A DNA stretch of 64,000 nucleotides from JAJCYL01 sp040222875 (GTDB lineage Bacteria; Bacteroidota; Bacteroidia; Cytophagales; Cyclobacteriaceae): assembly GCA_040222875.1 (NCBI GenBank), contig JAVKCG010000008.1:372001-436000 (forward strand), given 5' to 3'. A program made the translations under genes and the position numbers. How positions within the stretch are numbered: position 1 is the stretch's first letter; every line of letters begins with the position of its first letter. A model generated the notes under the pieces. The model saw nothing but the letters and a program-made list of their open reading frames with translations, ran no database searches and had not been told where the DNA came from. Below, piece after piece: positions 44,465-53,086 of the stretch.

Positions 44465-47278
44465 CTACAGCTTCTGCTTCAAAAATGAGGCTGTGTACCC
44501 CTGTTTGGTTTTCACCATTTCTTCTGGCAGACCCTCGAAAACTATATGACCACCATCTTCGCCACCCTCAGGGCCAAGGTCAATAATCCAATCTGCGGAT
44601 TTGATTACTTCCATGTTGTGTTCAATGATTAGAACGGAGTTGCCCAGGTTAACCAGCGCATTGAGGGCATCTAATAATTTTTTAATATCGTGGAAATGCA
44701 GGCCAGTAGTAGGCTCATCAAAAATGAAAAGGGTGTGTTCATCTTTTGAAGGCTTACCCTTGCCTATAAATGAGGCCAGCTTTACCCGTTGTGCCTCACC
44801 ACCAGAGAGCGTATTCGAAGATTGACCTAGCCTCACATAACCTAAGCCAACATCTTGTAATGGCTTCAACCGATTAATAATTACTTTCTTTTCGCTAAAG
44901 AATTCAATGCTTTCATCAATGGTCATGTCCAGCACTTCGGCAATGTCTTTATCAAGGTATTCGATGTCAAGCAAATCTTGCTTGAATCGCTTTCCATTAC
45001 ATGCTTCACAGGTAAGGTGAATATCAGCCATGAACTGCATCTCAATTTTCACTTCACCTTCACCCTGGCAATTCTCGCATCGGCCACCATCAATATTGAA
45101 GGAGAAATGTGAGGGCTTGTAACCCCGCTGTTTGGCTAAAGCTTGATCAGCATATAGTTGCCTTATGGCATCGTAGGCTTTTACGTACGTCACCGGATTC
45201 GATCTTGAGGATTTCCCGATAGGGTTTTGATCAACCATTTCAATGGCGGTGATGTTTTGGTAATCACCGGCTAATTGATCAAACTTACCTGTGGCCTCAC
45301 CTACTGTCCCCAAAATTTTGCCGACTGCGGGATAAAGAATTTTTCGAACCAATGTTGATTTACCAGAACCACTCACTCCCGTAACACAGGTCATCACTCC
45401 CATCGGAATATCTATATCCAGATCTTTGAGATTATTTTCCCGGGCGCCAATTATTTTAACAGATTCATCCCATTTTCGCCTTATATCTGGAGTTTTTAAT
45501 ACCATATCTCCATTTAGATATTTGGCGGTAATCGACTCCTTTTCTTCTGCCAGGTCATCCCAATTTCCCTGGAATACTAATTCGCCACCATGAGAACCTG
45601 CAGCAGGGCCAATATCTATAATTTCATCGGCAGCTTTCATCACCTCTTCCTCATGTTCAACCACAATCACGGTATTTCCTAGCCTCTTCAAGGTTTCCAA
45701 AACTGAAACTAGTTTTTTGGTATCACGGGGATGCAAACCGATGCTTGGCTCATCAAGAATGTACATTGAACCAACCAGTGCACTGCCCAGTGAAGTAGCC
45801 AGTTTAATCCTCTGATACTCGCCTCCAGAAAGGGAGCTTGTCAACCTGTTTAGGTTCAAGTAACCGAGTCCGACTTTGTCTAAATATTCTATCCGGTTCC
45901 TTATCTCCTTCAGTAGACGCCTGGCAATCTTAATGTGCTGATCAGAAAGTTGGAGGCTATCAAAAAACTTAACCACTTCGCTTACAGGCATCAGCACCAA
46001 ATCCGTGATTGACTTGCCTCCAATTTTCACAAAAGCGGCATCGGCCCTAAGTCTTGTTCCCTTGCATTCGGGGCATATGGTTTTTCCCCGGTACCTCGAA
46101 AGCAAAACACGGTACTGAATTTTATGTGTCTTTGTTGCCAGGTGATTAAAGAACTTGTCCAATCCCTTGAAGCGACCGTTGCCTTTCCAAAGAAATTTTT
46201 TATGGTTATCGTCCAAATCACGAAAAGGTCTATGAAGCGGGAAATCAAAAGTATCGGCTAAGTCCAGCAGCGGTTCCAGCCATTCCCTCATCACCTCACT
46301 TCGCCAGGGGGCAAGTGCACCATCGAAGACTGACAGGCTTTTGTCAGGGATAACGAGGTCTTCATCAATACCCAACACTTTGCCAAAACCTTCGCATCTT
46401 TTGCATGCGCCATAAGGGTTATTGAAAGTGAAAAGATTGACACTGGGCTCTTCAAAAATGATCCCGTCAAGCTCAAACTTATCAGAAAAGACTTTTTTCT
46501 TTTGGTCAACCACTTCTATATGGCAGATTCCCTCACCTTCAAAAAATGCAGTTTGAATGGAGTCTGAAATCCGGTACTGATTATCTTCATCATCAGGAAT
46601 TATTGATGATCTGTCAATCAATATCTCAAAATCACCTTTGTCCTTTTCATTTAGAGACTCCAGCAATTCTTCAATGAAGACTAGTTCTCCATTTTTAATC
46701 ACCCTGGTGTAACCTTTGCTCAGTAAAATATTCAGCTCTTGTTTTAGAGTTCGATCTTCTTTCGGGTGAAAAGGACAGGTTATTATCACTCGACCTTCAC
46801 CAAAGCTGAATACCCAATCAACTACCGAAGAAACTGAGTCTCTGGTAACTTCTTTGCCGCTTTTTGGTGAGAGTGTTGTTCCAATTCTTGCAAAGAGCAG
46901 TTTGAGGTAATCATAAATTTCTGTTGAAGTACCTACTGTTGATCTTGGGTTTCGAGTGTTGACTTTCTGCTCAATTGATATCGCTGGAGAAACACCTTTT
47001 ATGTAGTCGACTTCTGGTTTTTCCATACGGCCAAGAAACTGTCTGGCATAAGAGCTTAAGCTTTCCACATATTTCCGCTGACCTTCTGCAAACAATGTAT
47101 CAAATGCCAACGAAGATTTTCCAGAACCCGACAAACCTGTGATCACCACAAGTTTATTTCTTGGAATGGCGACACTAAGGTTTTTAAGATTATTTACTCT
47201 TGCACTTTTAATAATTATGAACTCTTTAGGATCGAGTTCATCTATATTCTTGGCAGGAAGTGTTGCAACAGCCGACAT
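44465..47278 (-). CDS. uvrA: Excinuclease ABC subunit UvrA
   Basis: About 937 residues from the ATG at 47278; a TTG four codons upstream is the alternative. It has two ABC ATPase modules. The first has Walker A GLSGSGKSSLAFDTL near residue 40 and signature SLSGGEYQRIKLATSLGS. The second has GVSGSGKSTLVRKIL and NTLSGGEAQRVKLASF. Zinc-binding CxxC pairs are visible (CKRCEGFG, CPECKGTR, CENCQGEG, CEACNGKR). UvrA recognises bulky DNA damage with UvrB in nucleotide excision repair. No uvrB is near. The gene is monocistronic by spacing. Confidence 0.97.
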   Translation of the reverse strand: MSAVATLPAKNIDELDPKEFIIIKSARVNNLKNLSVAIPRNKLVVITGLSGSGKSSLAFDTLFAEGQRKYVESLSSYARQFLGRMEKPEVDYIKGVSPAISIEQKVNTRNPRSTVGTSTEIYDYLKLLFARIGTTLSPKSGKEVTRDSVSSVVDWVFSFGEGRVIITCPFHPKEDRTLKQELNILLSKGYTRVIKNGELVFIEELLESLNEKDKGDFEILIDRSSIIPDDEDNQYRISDSIQTAFFEGEGICHIEVVDQKKKVFSDKFELDGIIFEEPSVNLFTFNNPYGACKRCEGFGKVLGIDEDLVIPDKSLSVFDGALAPWRSEVMREWLEPLLDLADTFDFPLHRPFRDLDDNHKKFLWKGNGRFKGLDKFFNHLATKTHKIQYRVLLSRYRGKTICPECKGTRLRADAAFVKIGGKSITDLVLMPVSEVVKFFDSLQLSDQHIKIARRLLKEIRNRIEYLDKVGLGYLNLNRLTSSLSGGEYQRIKLATSLGSALVGSMYILDEPSIGLHPRDTKKLVSVLETLKRLGNTVIVVEHEEEVMKAADEIIDIGPAAGSHGGELVFQGNWDDLAEEKESITAKYLNGDMVLKTPDIRRKWDESVKIIGARENNLKDLDIDIPMGVMTCVTGVSGSGKSTLVRKILYPAVGKILGTVGEATGKFDQLAGDYQNITAIEMVDQNPIGKSSRSNPVTYVKAYDAIRQLYADQALAKQRGYKPSHFSFNIDGGRCENCQGEGEVKIEMQFMADIHLTCEACNGKRFKQDLLDIEYLDKDIAEVLDMTIDESIEFFSEKKVIINRLKPLQDVGLGYVRLGQSSNTLSGGEAQRVKLASFIGKGKPSKDEHTLFIFDEPTTGLHFHDIKKLLDALNALVNLGNSVLIIEHNMEVIKSADWIIDLGPEGGEDGGHIVFEGLPEEMVKTKQGYTASFLKQKL

Positions 47279-47290
47279 AATCGGCCGCAA

Positions 47291-47642
47291 AATTAGCTAC
47301 GATTTGATGAAATTAATTGAGTTACTCTGAATAGCCTTAAAGCTTAATGGTTTCCAGGCCACAACATGATATTCGTCACAGAAATAAATGGATCAGTTGA
47401 AAATATTTTCTGGTTTTGGGGGTATCTGGTAATTGGTTTGTCTAACTATTGATCGAGAAAATTTTGTGTTTTTATGATAATTAATTGAATTATTCTGATT
47501 TTAAGAAAAATTAAAGGTTACTATTGGTTCGATAATATGTCTTAAATACATTTGATTTTTACCTTGAAAAATAAATTCTTCATTTAACCACTAACTTGAC
47601 AATATGGCATAAACCTCTACGTTAAACAAACAGGTATTTTTT
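47291..47642. other. 352-base intergenic region between uvrA and the sigma factor gene
   Basis: A+T-rich. I see no credible open frame, tRNA or strong hairpin. One promoter-like pair (47524-47554) points toward the sigma factor gene. The uvrA promoter must lie at the left end but no clear box was found there. Confidence 0.6.
47524..47554 (+). promoter_or_regulatory. Candidate Bacteroidota-type promoter for the ECF sigma operon
   Basis: TTG at 47524-47526 and TACATTTG at 47547-47554, spaced by 20 bases, fit TTG-N17-23-TAnnTTTG. The sigma factor ATG is 88 bases downstream. Confidence 0.55.
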
Positions 47643-48242
47643 ATGAATAATGTAGCAATTAGTGATAGCAATTTGATATCACTATACAAAAATGGAAACG
47701 AAGAGGCCTTTGCGGAATTGCTCAATCGACACAAGTCACGGGTTTTTACAACTATTTATTTGATCGTTAAAGATCGTTACATCGCTGAAGATTTGCTTCA
47801 GGATACCTTTATCAAAGCTGTAAAAACAATCAAGTCCGGCAGGTACAACGAGGAAGGGAAATTTTTACCCTGGGTACAGCGCATAGCACATAATTTAGCT
47901 ATCGACTACTTTAGAAAGGAGAAAAGATACCCAACCATCATAATGGAAGATGGTAGCAAGGTGTTTAACACACTTGACTTTGCTGAAGATTCAATTGAGT
48001 CTCAAAAGGTGAAGGAAGACACTGTTGCAGTTTTGAAGAAATTAATTCAGGAATTACCTGATTCACAAAAAGAAGTATTGATCATGAGGCATTACATGCA
48101 AATGAGCTTCCAGGAAATTGCTGATGCCACGGATGTGAGCATCAACACTGCATTGGGGCGAATGCGCTATGCACTGATCAATCTTCGTAAAAAGATGGAC
48201 AAAACAAGCATTGCGTATGACCAGAACCTCTACCCCAGATGA
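47643..48242 (+). CDS. ECF-type RNA polymerase sigma factor
   Basis: 199 residues. Region 2 is seen in EDLLQDTFIKAVKTIKSG and FLPWVQRIAHNLAIDYFRKEKR. Region 4 is in LPDSQKEVLIMRHYMQMSFQEIADATDVSINTALGRMRYALINLRKK, a helix-turn-helix that contacts the -35 region. There is no region 3 and no C-terminal extension. The downstream 26-base-overlapping small gene is the usual companion in this phylum, in place of a FecR-like transmembrane anti-sigma factor. The targets cannot be predicted from this window. Confidence 0.93.
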   Translation: MNNVAISDSNLISLYKNGNEEAFAELLNRHKSRVFTTIYLIVKDRYIAEDLLQDTFIKAVKTIKSGRYNEEGKFLPWVQRIAHNLAIDYFRKEKRYPTIIMEDGSKVFNTLDFAEDSIESQKVKEDTVAVLKKLIQELPDSQKEVLIMRHYMQMSFQEIADATDVSINTALGRMRYALINLRKKMDKTSIAYDQNLYPR

Positions 48243-48456
48243 CCTGATCCGTTACATATACGGAGAAACCAACAAACAAGAAAAAGAAGAGATTGAATCT
48301 GGCATTTTGTGCGAGAGCGAAACGAATGATGAGTTTAACGACTTTATTGCACTCAAGCAGGATTTAGAAAAAATTAAGGAAGAGCCTTCCCGACGAAGCA
48401 TTTCAAAGATTTTAGATTTTTCTAAAGGCTTTGGGATGAAGGAAGTGGTTCATTAA
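48217..48456 (+). CDS. Small cytosolic protein overlapping the sigma factor gene, possible regulator
   Basis: 79 residues from the ATG at 48217 (MTRTSTPDDLIRYIYGETNKQEK); a TTG two codons earlier is an alternative. It overlaps the sigma gene by 26 bases in another frame, which implies translational coupling. It is acidic and helical, with no membrane segment. The pattern DDLIRYIYGE at the start and PSRRSISKILDFSK at the end recurs, in my recollection, in genes directly after ECF sigma factors of Bacteroidota. The N-terminal part resembles the zinc-less start of anti-sigma domains. A role in controlling the sigma factor is inferred from position only. Confidence 0.75.
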   Translation: MTRTSTPDDLIRYIYGETNKQEKEEIESGILCESETNDEFNDFIALKQDLEKIKEEPSRRSISKILDFSKGFGMKEVVH

Positions 48457-48515
48457 TCGGGTTTCGATCATCGGTTAATTGAGATGCACTTAATTTGTAT
48501 CTTGATTCATAACCT

Positions 48516-49133
48516 ATGGCCAAAAATGTGCTCCTTAAGTCTACCTGTCTACTGATCCTCATTTCGATATTTGTTTGCTGTGAAACAAAACAATCAGAAA
48601 ATGGTGGAAATGCGCTGAATCAACTTGAGACGGATTCGATTCATACCAATAGATCAGATCTAAAAATGACTGTGGATTTCGATAGTCTTTTGAACGCAGC
48701 TACTAAGAGTCACAATTCTGATACTGCTCTTGCATACTTTCACTATACGAATCATGATAATTACAGCATTGAACACGAAATCCAGTTCCAAAGATTGGAT
48801 CTCGAGTATGATAAGCAAATCGAATTGTTCGAATCACTTTTTAAACAGGATACACTATTCGATGAGAAGTTGAGAAATATCAATTTGAATTTGAAGAGAT
48901 ACATTGAAAATGCCAGAAATGAAGTAACCAATGATTATTTAGAATTCAATGCGTTAACCGGTAGGACTTTTAGGTTTTTATCAAAACGCAAAGATTCTGT
49001 GGTACTCTCTCTTGTCAATGACATCATTGAAAATGATTCTGCAAGTTTTTATGAAAAGGAATTCGGAGTCAATGAAGTAATTACATATTTTGGAGATTCA
49101 TCCTTTTACAAGAAGCTTGAAAGGCTAAAATGA
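48516..49133 (+). CDS. Lipoprotein of unknown function
   Basis: 205 residues. The signal LLILISIFVCC places a lipidated Cys near residue 21-22, followed by a polar linker. The body is helical and rich in Asp/Asn/Lys with no recognisable domain (DSLLNAATKSHNSDTALAYFHYTNHD..., IELFESLFKQDTLFDEKLRNINLNLKRYIENARNE). It lies 60 bases after the small sigma-linked gene on the same strand and could belong to that unit, perhaps as an envelope-stress target. That is inference from position only. Confidence 0.65.
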   Translation: MAKNVLLKSTCLLILISIFVCCETKQSENGGNALNQLETDSIHTNRSDLKMTVDFDSLLNAATKSHNSDTALAYFHYTNHDNYSIEHEIQFQRLDLEYDKQIELFESLFKQDTLFDEKLRNINLNLKRYIENARNEVTNDYLEFNALTGRTFRFLSKRKDSVVLSLVNDIIENDSASFYEKEFGVNEVITYFGDSSFYKKLERLK

Positions 49134-49158
49134 AGGGGTTGTTTCTTAAGTTTAGAGC

Positions 49159-49818
49159 ATGACCAAAAAAGAGCGCTATCAAGCCTTCATTGATCACTTC
49201 TCGCATCATCAACCAGAAGCAACAACAGAATTAGAATTCAATAATCCCTTTGAATTGTTGGTGGCGGTCGTTCTCAGTGCGCAGTGCACTGATAAGCGGG
49301 TGAACATCGTGACCAAAGAGTTGTTTGCAGATTTCCCGACTCCGCAGTCATTGGCTGCATCCAGTTTTGATGAGCTTTTTCCATATATCAAGTCTATCTC
49401 TTACCCAAACAACAAAACGAAGCACCTCTTAGGGCTTGGGAAAATGTTAGTCGAGGATTTCAATTCAGAAATTCCACTTGATGTTGATGAACTCCAAAAG
49501 CTTCCTGGAGTAGGTAGAAAAACAGCCAATGTTGTAGTGTCAACACTTGATAATCAACCTACCATGCCTGTTGATACCCATGTTTTCCGAGTTTCAAAGA
49601 GGCTTGGACTGGCAACACAAAATTCTACTACGCCGCTGGCGGTCGAAAAGCAACTTGTAAAGAACATTCCCGAGGAACATATCCCCAAGGCCCACCACTG
49701 GCTCATCCTTCATGGCCGCTATGTGTGCCTGGCGAGGAAGCCCAAATGCGGCGAATGTCAAATCACACATTTCTGCCGATACTTTGACAGGGTTTATCGA
49801 AAAAAGGTGAATAAGTAA
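49159..49818 (+). CDS. nth: Endonuclease III (DNA glycosylase/AP lyase)
   Basis: 219 residues. The helix-hairpin-helix LPGVGRKTANVVVS carries the DNA contact. The catalytic Lys is in the LSAQCTDKRVN segment, and the catalytic Asp is in PVDTHVFRVSKRLGL. The [4Fe-4S] cluster ligands CLARKPKCGECQITHFC have the C-x6-C-x2-C-x5-C spacing. It removes oxidised pyrimidines and cuts the abasic strand in base-excision repair. It follows the lipoprotein gene by 25 bases but is probably transcribed as its own unit. Confidence 0.95.
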   Translation: MTKKERYQAFIDHFSHHQPEATTELEFNNPFELLVAVVLSAQCTDKRVNIVTKELFADFPTPQSLAASSFDELFPYIKSISYPNNKTKHLLGLGKMLVEDFNSEIPLDVDELQKLPGVGRKTANVVVSTLDNQPTMPVDTHVFRVSKRLGLATQNSTTPLAVEKQLVKNIPEEHIPKAHHWLILHGRYVCLARKPKCGECQITHFCRYFDRVYRKKVNK

Positions 49819-49877
49819 CCAATCTTATTTAGGTTTAGAATCCGTTTTGAACTGGCTGAATTAGACCCACTGCTTAA

Positions 49878-51083
49878 ATGAAGATCCTTTATATCCATCA
49901 ATATTTCAAAACACCCGAAGAAGGCGGTTCGATACGATCTTACTACCTGGCAAAGGGCCTGGTAGACAATGGATATGAAGTTGAAATGATCACTTCACAC
50001 AATGGCAAGAAGTATGAGATCAAGGATGTTGATGGGATCAGGGTTCATTACTTACCCGTTTTCTACGACAATCATCTTAGCTTCTTAAGCCGAATATTTG
50101 CTTTCATACGATTTATGAAGTTGGCCTATGAAGTTGGCAGAAAAATTAAGAAAGTTGATTTGATTTATGCCATGACAACACCGCTGAGTGTTGGTTATTT
50201 GGCCTTGAGGTTAAAGAAGAAGTTGGGTGTGCCTTATTATTTTGAAGTGGGAGACCTGTGGCCAGAGGCACCAATTCAAATGGGCTTTATTAATAATCGA
50301 TTTCTTAAATCTTTTTTATATGGGGTAGAAAAACGCATTTATGAAAATGCCGATAAGATTATTGCCCTCTCATCATCAATAAGAAATTATATCGAAAAAA
50401 CTGCACCCGGGAAGAAGGTTTATGTTATCCCCAATATGTCGGATGTTGAGTTTTTTCAACCTGCAAATTCTGAAAAAGAACATCTGGGCAAGTTTGTTAT
50501 CTCTTATTTCGGAGCTGCAGGCAGGGCTAATCGTTTGGAGTATTTATTGGAAGCCGCAAAGCTATGCCATGGACACCTACCTCAAGTGCACTTTAAGGTG
50601 ATGGCCTATGGCTCAGAGCTAACAAGAATCAGGCACCTGGCCGAACAAACTGGTATTCAAAACCTGGAATTTCTACCTTATTCAAATAAATCAGGAGTTA
50701 AGAAGCTACTTGATTATTCAGATGCAGTTTATGTGTCATTTGCTGATGTAGATGTACTCAATACTGGTAGTCCGAACAAATTTTTTGATGGACTTGCTGC
50801 TGGCAAATTGATGATTTTAAACTTTGAGGGATGGCTTAAGGATATTGTTGAATCTCATAAATGTGGTTTCACTTATAACCCACAATACCCGGAAGACTTT
50901 ATTCAAAAACTGGAAAGTATTGTTGGGGATAATCACATAATCAGAGAGTATCAAAATAATGCCAGAAAGATTGCAGAGCAGTTTTACTCCAAAGAGTTGC
51001 AGCTAAAGAAGCTACTGCTACTGTTAAATAACGAACATCACCTTAATCTTAGCGATTCCGAGGTTTATATTTTGACTGCATAA
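49878..51083 (+). CDS. Glycosyltransferase family 4 (WbuB/WcaI-like)
   Basis: 401 residues, GT-B fold. It starts MKILYIHQYFKTPEEGGSIRSYYLAKGLVDNGYEVEMITSHNG, the pattern of WbuB-type GT4 transferases acting on surface sugars. VGDLWPEAPIQMGFINN and IPNMSDVEFFQP lie mid-protein. The donor region GSPNKFFDGLAAGKLMI replaces the usual EGxxxxxxEA, as is common in this group. It is probably inner-membrane associated and adds a sugar to O-antigen, exopolysaccharide or glycoprotein. No other glycan genes are nearby. The 3' end overlaps the convergent gldB gene by 35 bases. Confidence 0.88.
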   Translation: MKILYIHQYFKTPEEGGSIRSYYLAKGLVDNGYEVEMITSHNGKKYEIKDVDGIRVHYLPVFYDNHLSFLSRIFAFIRFMKLAYEVGRKIKKVDLIYAMTTPLSVGYLALRLKKKLGVPYYFEVGDLWPEAPIQMGFINNRFLKSFLYGVEKRIYENADKIIALSSSIRNYIEKTAPGKKVYVIPNMSDVEFFQPANSEKEHLGKFVISYFGAAGRANRLEYLLEAAKLCHGHLPQVHFKVMAYGSELTRIRHLAEQTGIQNLEFLPYSNKSGVKKLLDYSDAVYVSFADVDVLNTGSPNKFFDGLAAGKLMILNFEGWLKDIVESHKCGFTYNPQYPEDFIQKLESIVGDNHIIREYQNNARKIAEQFYSKELQLKKLLLLLNNEHHLNLSDSEVYILTA

Positions 51084-52044
51084 AAATTTTAACCGCATCG
51101 GTTTCTTTCATAAGCTCTTGAAGGGTTACATCTGAGTTCTCCATGTAAGCCTTCACTATTTCATAGCCAAGCCACCCGGCTATTCTTCCTGGGCAGCGCT
51201 CTCCAATCTCCGGGATTTTAGGTCTCTCACCAATAAACTTCACTTTGATTTCATGATTGGTTTCGTAGAGCAATTCATTTTGAATGAAATTGGCCCAGAT
51301 AATTTCCCGATTGGCGTTTACATCGTTCATCACATCTTCAGAATAACCTACAATCATGGCGTCGCTAGAGCATGGTGACATCTGCTTTGTGAAATAATAG
51401 GCCTTACCGAAACTTATCATGTCGCTTAAAAGTGTACCCTTCCTACCAACGTTGTTGAACCTGTCTGAAAGGAAATAAATCACCATTGGCACAAGGTTTT
51501 CAGGCTCATAACGGTCTAAAATGTACTGCGGAATATCCCTCGGTTGAAAGGTGCCTTCTTTTCCCAGGTAATGATCTAGCCCAAGTATCAATAACGAATC
51601 AGACAAATAGAGATCTTTGTAAAAACCGGTTACTGCTGTTTGAATTTTCGGAGCTTCAAATTCAGGATAATAGTACTTAATCAGTTGAAATGACTTTTTG
51701 AATTCATTTTTTAGTTCATCCAGATCGCCAAAAGTTTGCAGGGTCTCAGCGTAAATTGTATCTCTTATATATGGATTAGAGACCATTTTTAAAGTTCGGT
51801 TTGCAAGAATGGTGTCACTTGGGTACTCATATGAATCAATGAAAAAATTGGTAAAAGCCTGATAATCATTGAAAAAATTAAGGACCTCTTCCAACGTGGT
51901 TAGCTCAAAGAGCTCTAATTCAAGCCGCTCAAAATCTACATCAACGTCAACATTAGAAATATCTGGGGTCGAAATGCACCCATCTTCATCATTACAACCA
52001 ATTAGAGCAATTATGAGAGTTAGCAATACAATGAATCGGAGCAT
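51049..52044 (-). CDS. gldB: Gliding motility lipoprotein GldB
   Basis: 331 residues with a lipoprotein signal (LIIALIGC, Cys17). The body carries GldB-type features: VDFERLELELFEL at the start, FKKSFQLIKYYYPEFEAPKIQTAVTGFYKD, DSLLILGLDHYLGK and late GRIAGWLGYEIVKAYMENSDVTLQELM. The late segment recalls the C-terminal region of DUF2268-like metal-dependent hydrolases, although the catalytic HExxH is not evident. GldB is needed for gliding and is required for T9SS function in Flavobacterium. Here gldC is not adjacent, unlike in Flavobacterium. The start faces the divergent beta-barrel gene. Confidence 0.88.
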   Translation of the reverse strand: MLRFIVLLTLIIALIGCNDEDGCISTPDISNVDVDVDFERLELELFELTTLEEVLNFFNDYQAFTNFFIDSYEYPSDTILANRTLKMVSNPYIRDTIYAETLQTFGDLDELKNEFKKSFQLIKYYYPEFEAPKIQTAVTGFYKDLYLSDSLLILGLDHYLGKEGTFQPRDIPQYILDRYEPENLVPMVIYFLSDRFNNVGRKGTLLSDMISFGKAYYFTKQMSPCSSDAMIVGYSEDVMNDVNANREIIWANFIQNELLYETNHEIKVKFIGERPKIPEIGERCPGRIAGWLGYEIVKAYMENSDVTLQELMKETDAVKIFMQSKYKPRNR

Positions 52045-52097
52045 CTGCAGTTCTTTTTATTTATTAATGGCAAAACTATTTTTTTATTTTTAGGGAC

Positions 52098-52733
52098 ATG
52101 AAAAAAGTATTGGCGATTAGCGCCCTCCTGGTAATATCCTCAGTTTCATTCGGTCAGTTCAAAATTGGCATCCGCTTTGGCGGAGCCGTTTCAGCATCCC
52201 GGGTTGATATTAAATCTGACACTTTAGATATTGATCAGGAAACGACTTCAATCAAGCCGCTCTTTGGCCTGACTGTCGACCTTCCAATAAAGGACAATGT
52301 GATGTTTTCAAGTGGACTAGGCTATGCACCCAAAAAAGCCTCCATTGAGTATTCAGGTATGTCAGGTGAATTTCAGGGAACTGAAAGTTATAAGCTTCAA
52401 TATTTACAGATTCCACTTTTAATAAGGTTTATCACAAATGAGATCACCCCGGGAATGAAACTATTTTTTAACACCGGTTTCACAGGGGAAATCAAAGTTT
52501 TCGAAGAATCTAACCTTAAGGAACCCATTATTGTAGATAAATTTCAACCGCTTGATGCGTCATTTAATTTGGGGGCTGGCTTAGAGTTTTCCCTTGGGCC
52601 CGATACCAGCATGTATGGGGGAATCGCTTACTACAGAGGGCTTATTAATGCTGTCAGCAAAGACATCCGGTCAGATGCTAACCTCAGGCTAAACAACGAC
52701 TTAATTGGAATTGAGTTGGGGGTAAGGTTTTAG
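52098..52733 (+). CDS. PorT-like outer-membrane beta-barrel protein
   Basis: 211 residues. The signal peptide (MKKVLAISALLVISSVSFG) is followed by alternating strands and turns: KIGIRFGGAVSASRV, VMFSSGLGYAPKKA, LQYLQIPLLIRFI, FNTGFTGEIKV and a final GIELGVRF ending in Phe. This is the 8-stranded barrel plan of the PorT/OmpW-like DUF in Bacteroidota. The function is unknown; some members assist T9SS. It is divergent from gldB with a 53-base gap, so they may share control sequences. Confidence 0.82.
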   Translation: MKKVLAISALLVISSVSFGQFKIGIRFGGAVSASRVDIKSDTLDIDQETTSIKPLFGLTVDLPIKDNVMFSSGLGYAPKKASIEYSGMSGEFQGTESYKLQYLQIPLLIRFITNEITPGMKLFFNTGFTGEIKVFEESNLKEPIIVDKFQPLDASFNLGAGLEFSLGPDTSMYGGIAYYRGLINAVSKDIRSDANLRLNNDLIGIELGVRF

Positions 52734-52738
52734 AAGCA

Positions 52739-53069
52739 TCAGAATCCTTTTTGCTTCAGCATTCTTTCTGTTAGTACTATGGTTAATGCAATCACCGCAA
52801 AAAGTAATCCACAGAAAACAAGCACCGCAACCAAACCTCCGAAAAAATAATAGATCAGGATTTGAATTGCTACCGCAATCACTGTGTATTTAAACATGAT
52901 CTTACCAGAATATTCATTGGCCAATCAATAGCCACCCTTCTTTCGAGGATTTTGATCGACGTGTTCGATAGCCAATCAAATCATTGATGTCTTTAGGGTA
53001 ATACCTCGTGAAATAATAGGTAATTACCAACACTGGTAAGGAGGCAAAAACATTAACCCAGAGCTCCAT
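52739..53069 (-). pseudogene. SdpI-family membrane protein disrupted by a 4-base tandem duplication
   Basis: Two overlapping minus-strand frames add up to one protein. The first (53069-52914, 51 residues) starts MELWVNVFASLPVLV and contains YPKDINDLIGYRTRRSKSSKEGW, the signature of SdpI/DUF-type immunity proteins, then stops early. The second (52924-52739) has ANEYSGKIMF followed by two hydrophobic helices (residues ~13-50). At the join, ATTG is present twice (plus strand CAATCAAT at 52922-52929). Removing one copy gives an uninterrupted reading, KEGWLLANEYSG, and a protein of about 108 residues. The SdpI group protects against the SdpC toxin in Bacillus; here the role is unknown. Confidence 0.8.
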
Positions 53070-53086
53070 GGTTGAGCATCTAGCAA

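Noticed and set aside
47291..47642. A tRNA-like T-loop (GGTTCGATA near 47526)
   Set aside because: There is no matching acceptor stem, anticodon arm or CCA end around it.
51049..52044. Zinc peptidase reading of GldB
   Set aside because: The late region recalls DUF2268-like hydrolases but no HExxH motif is present, so no enzyme activity is claimed.
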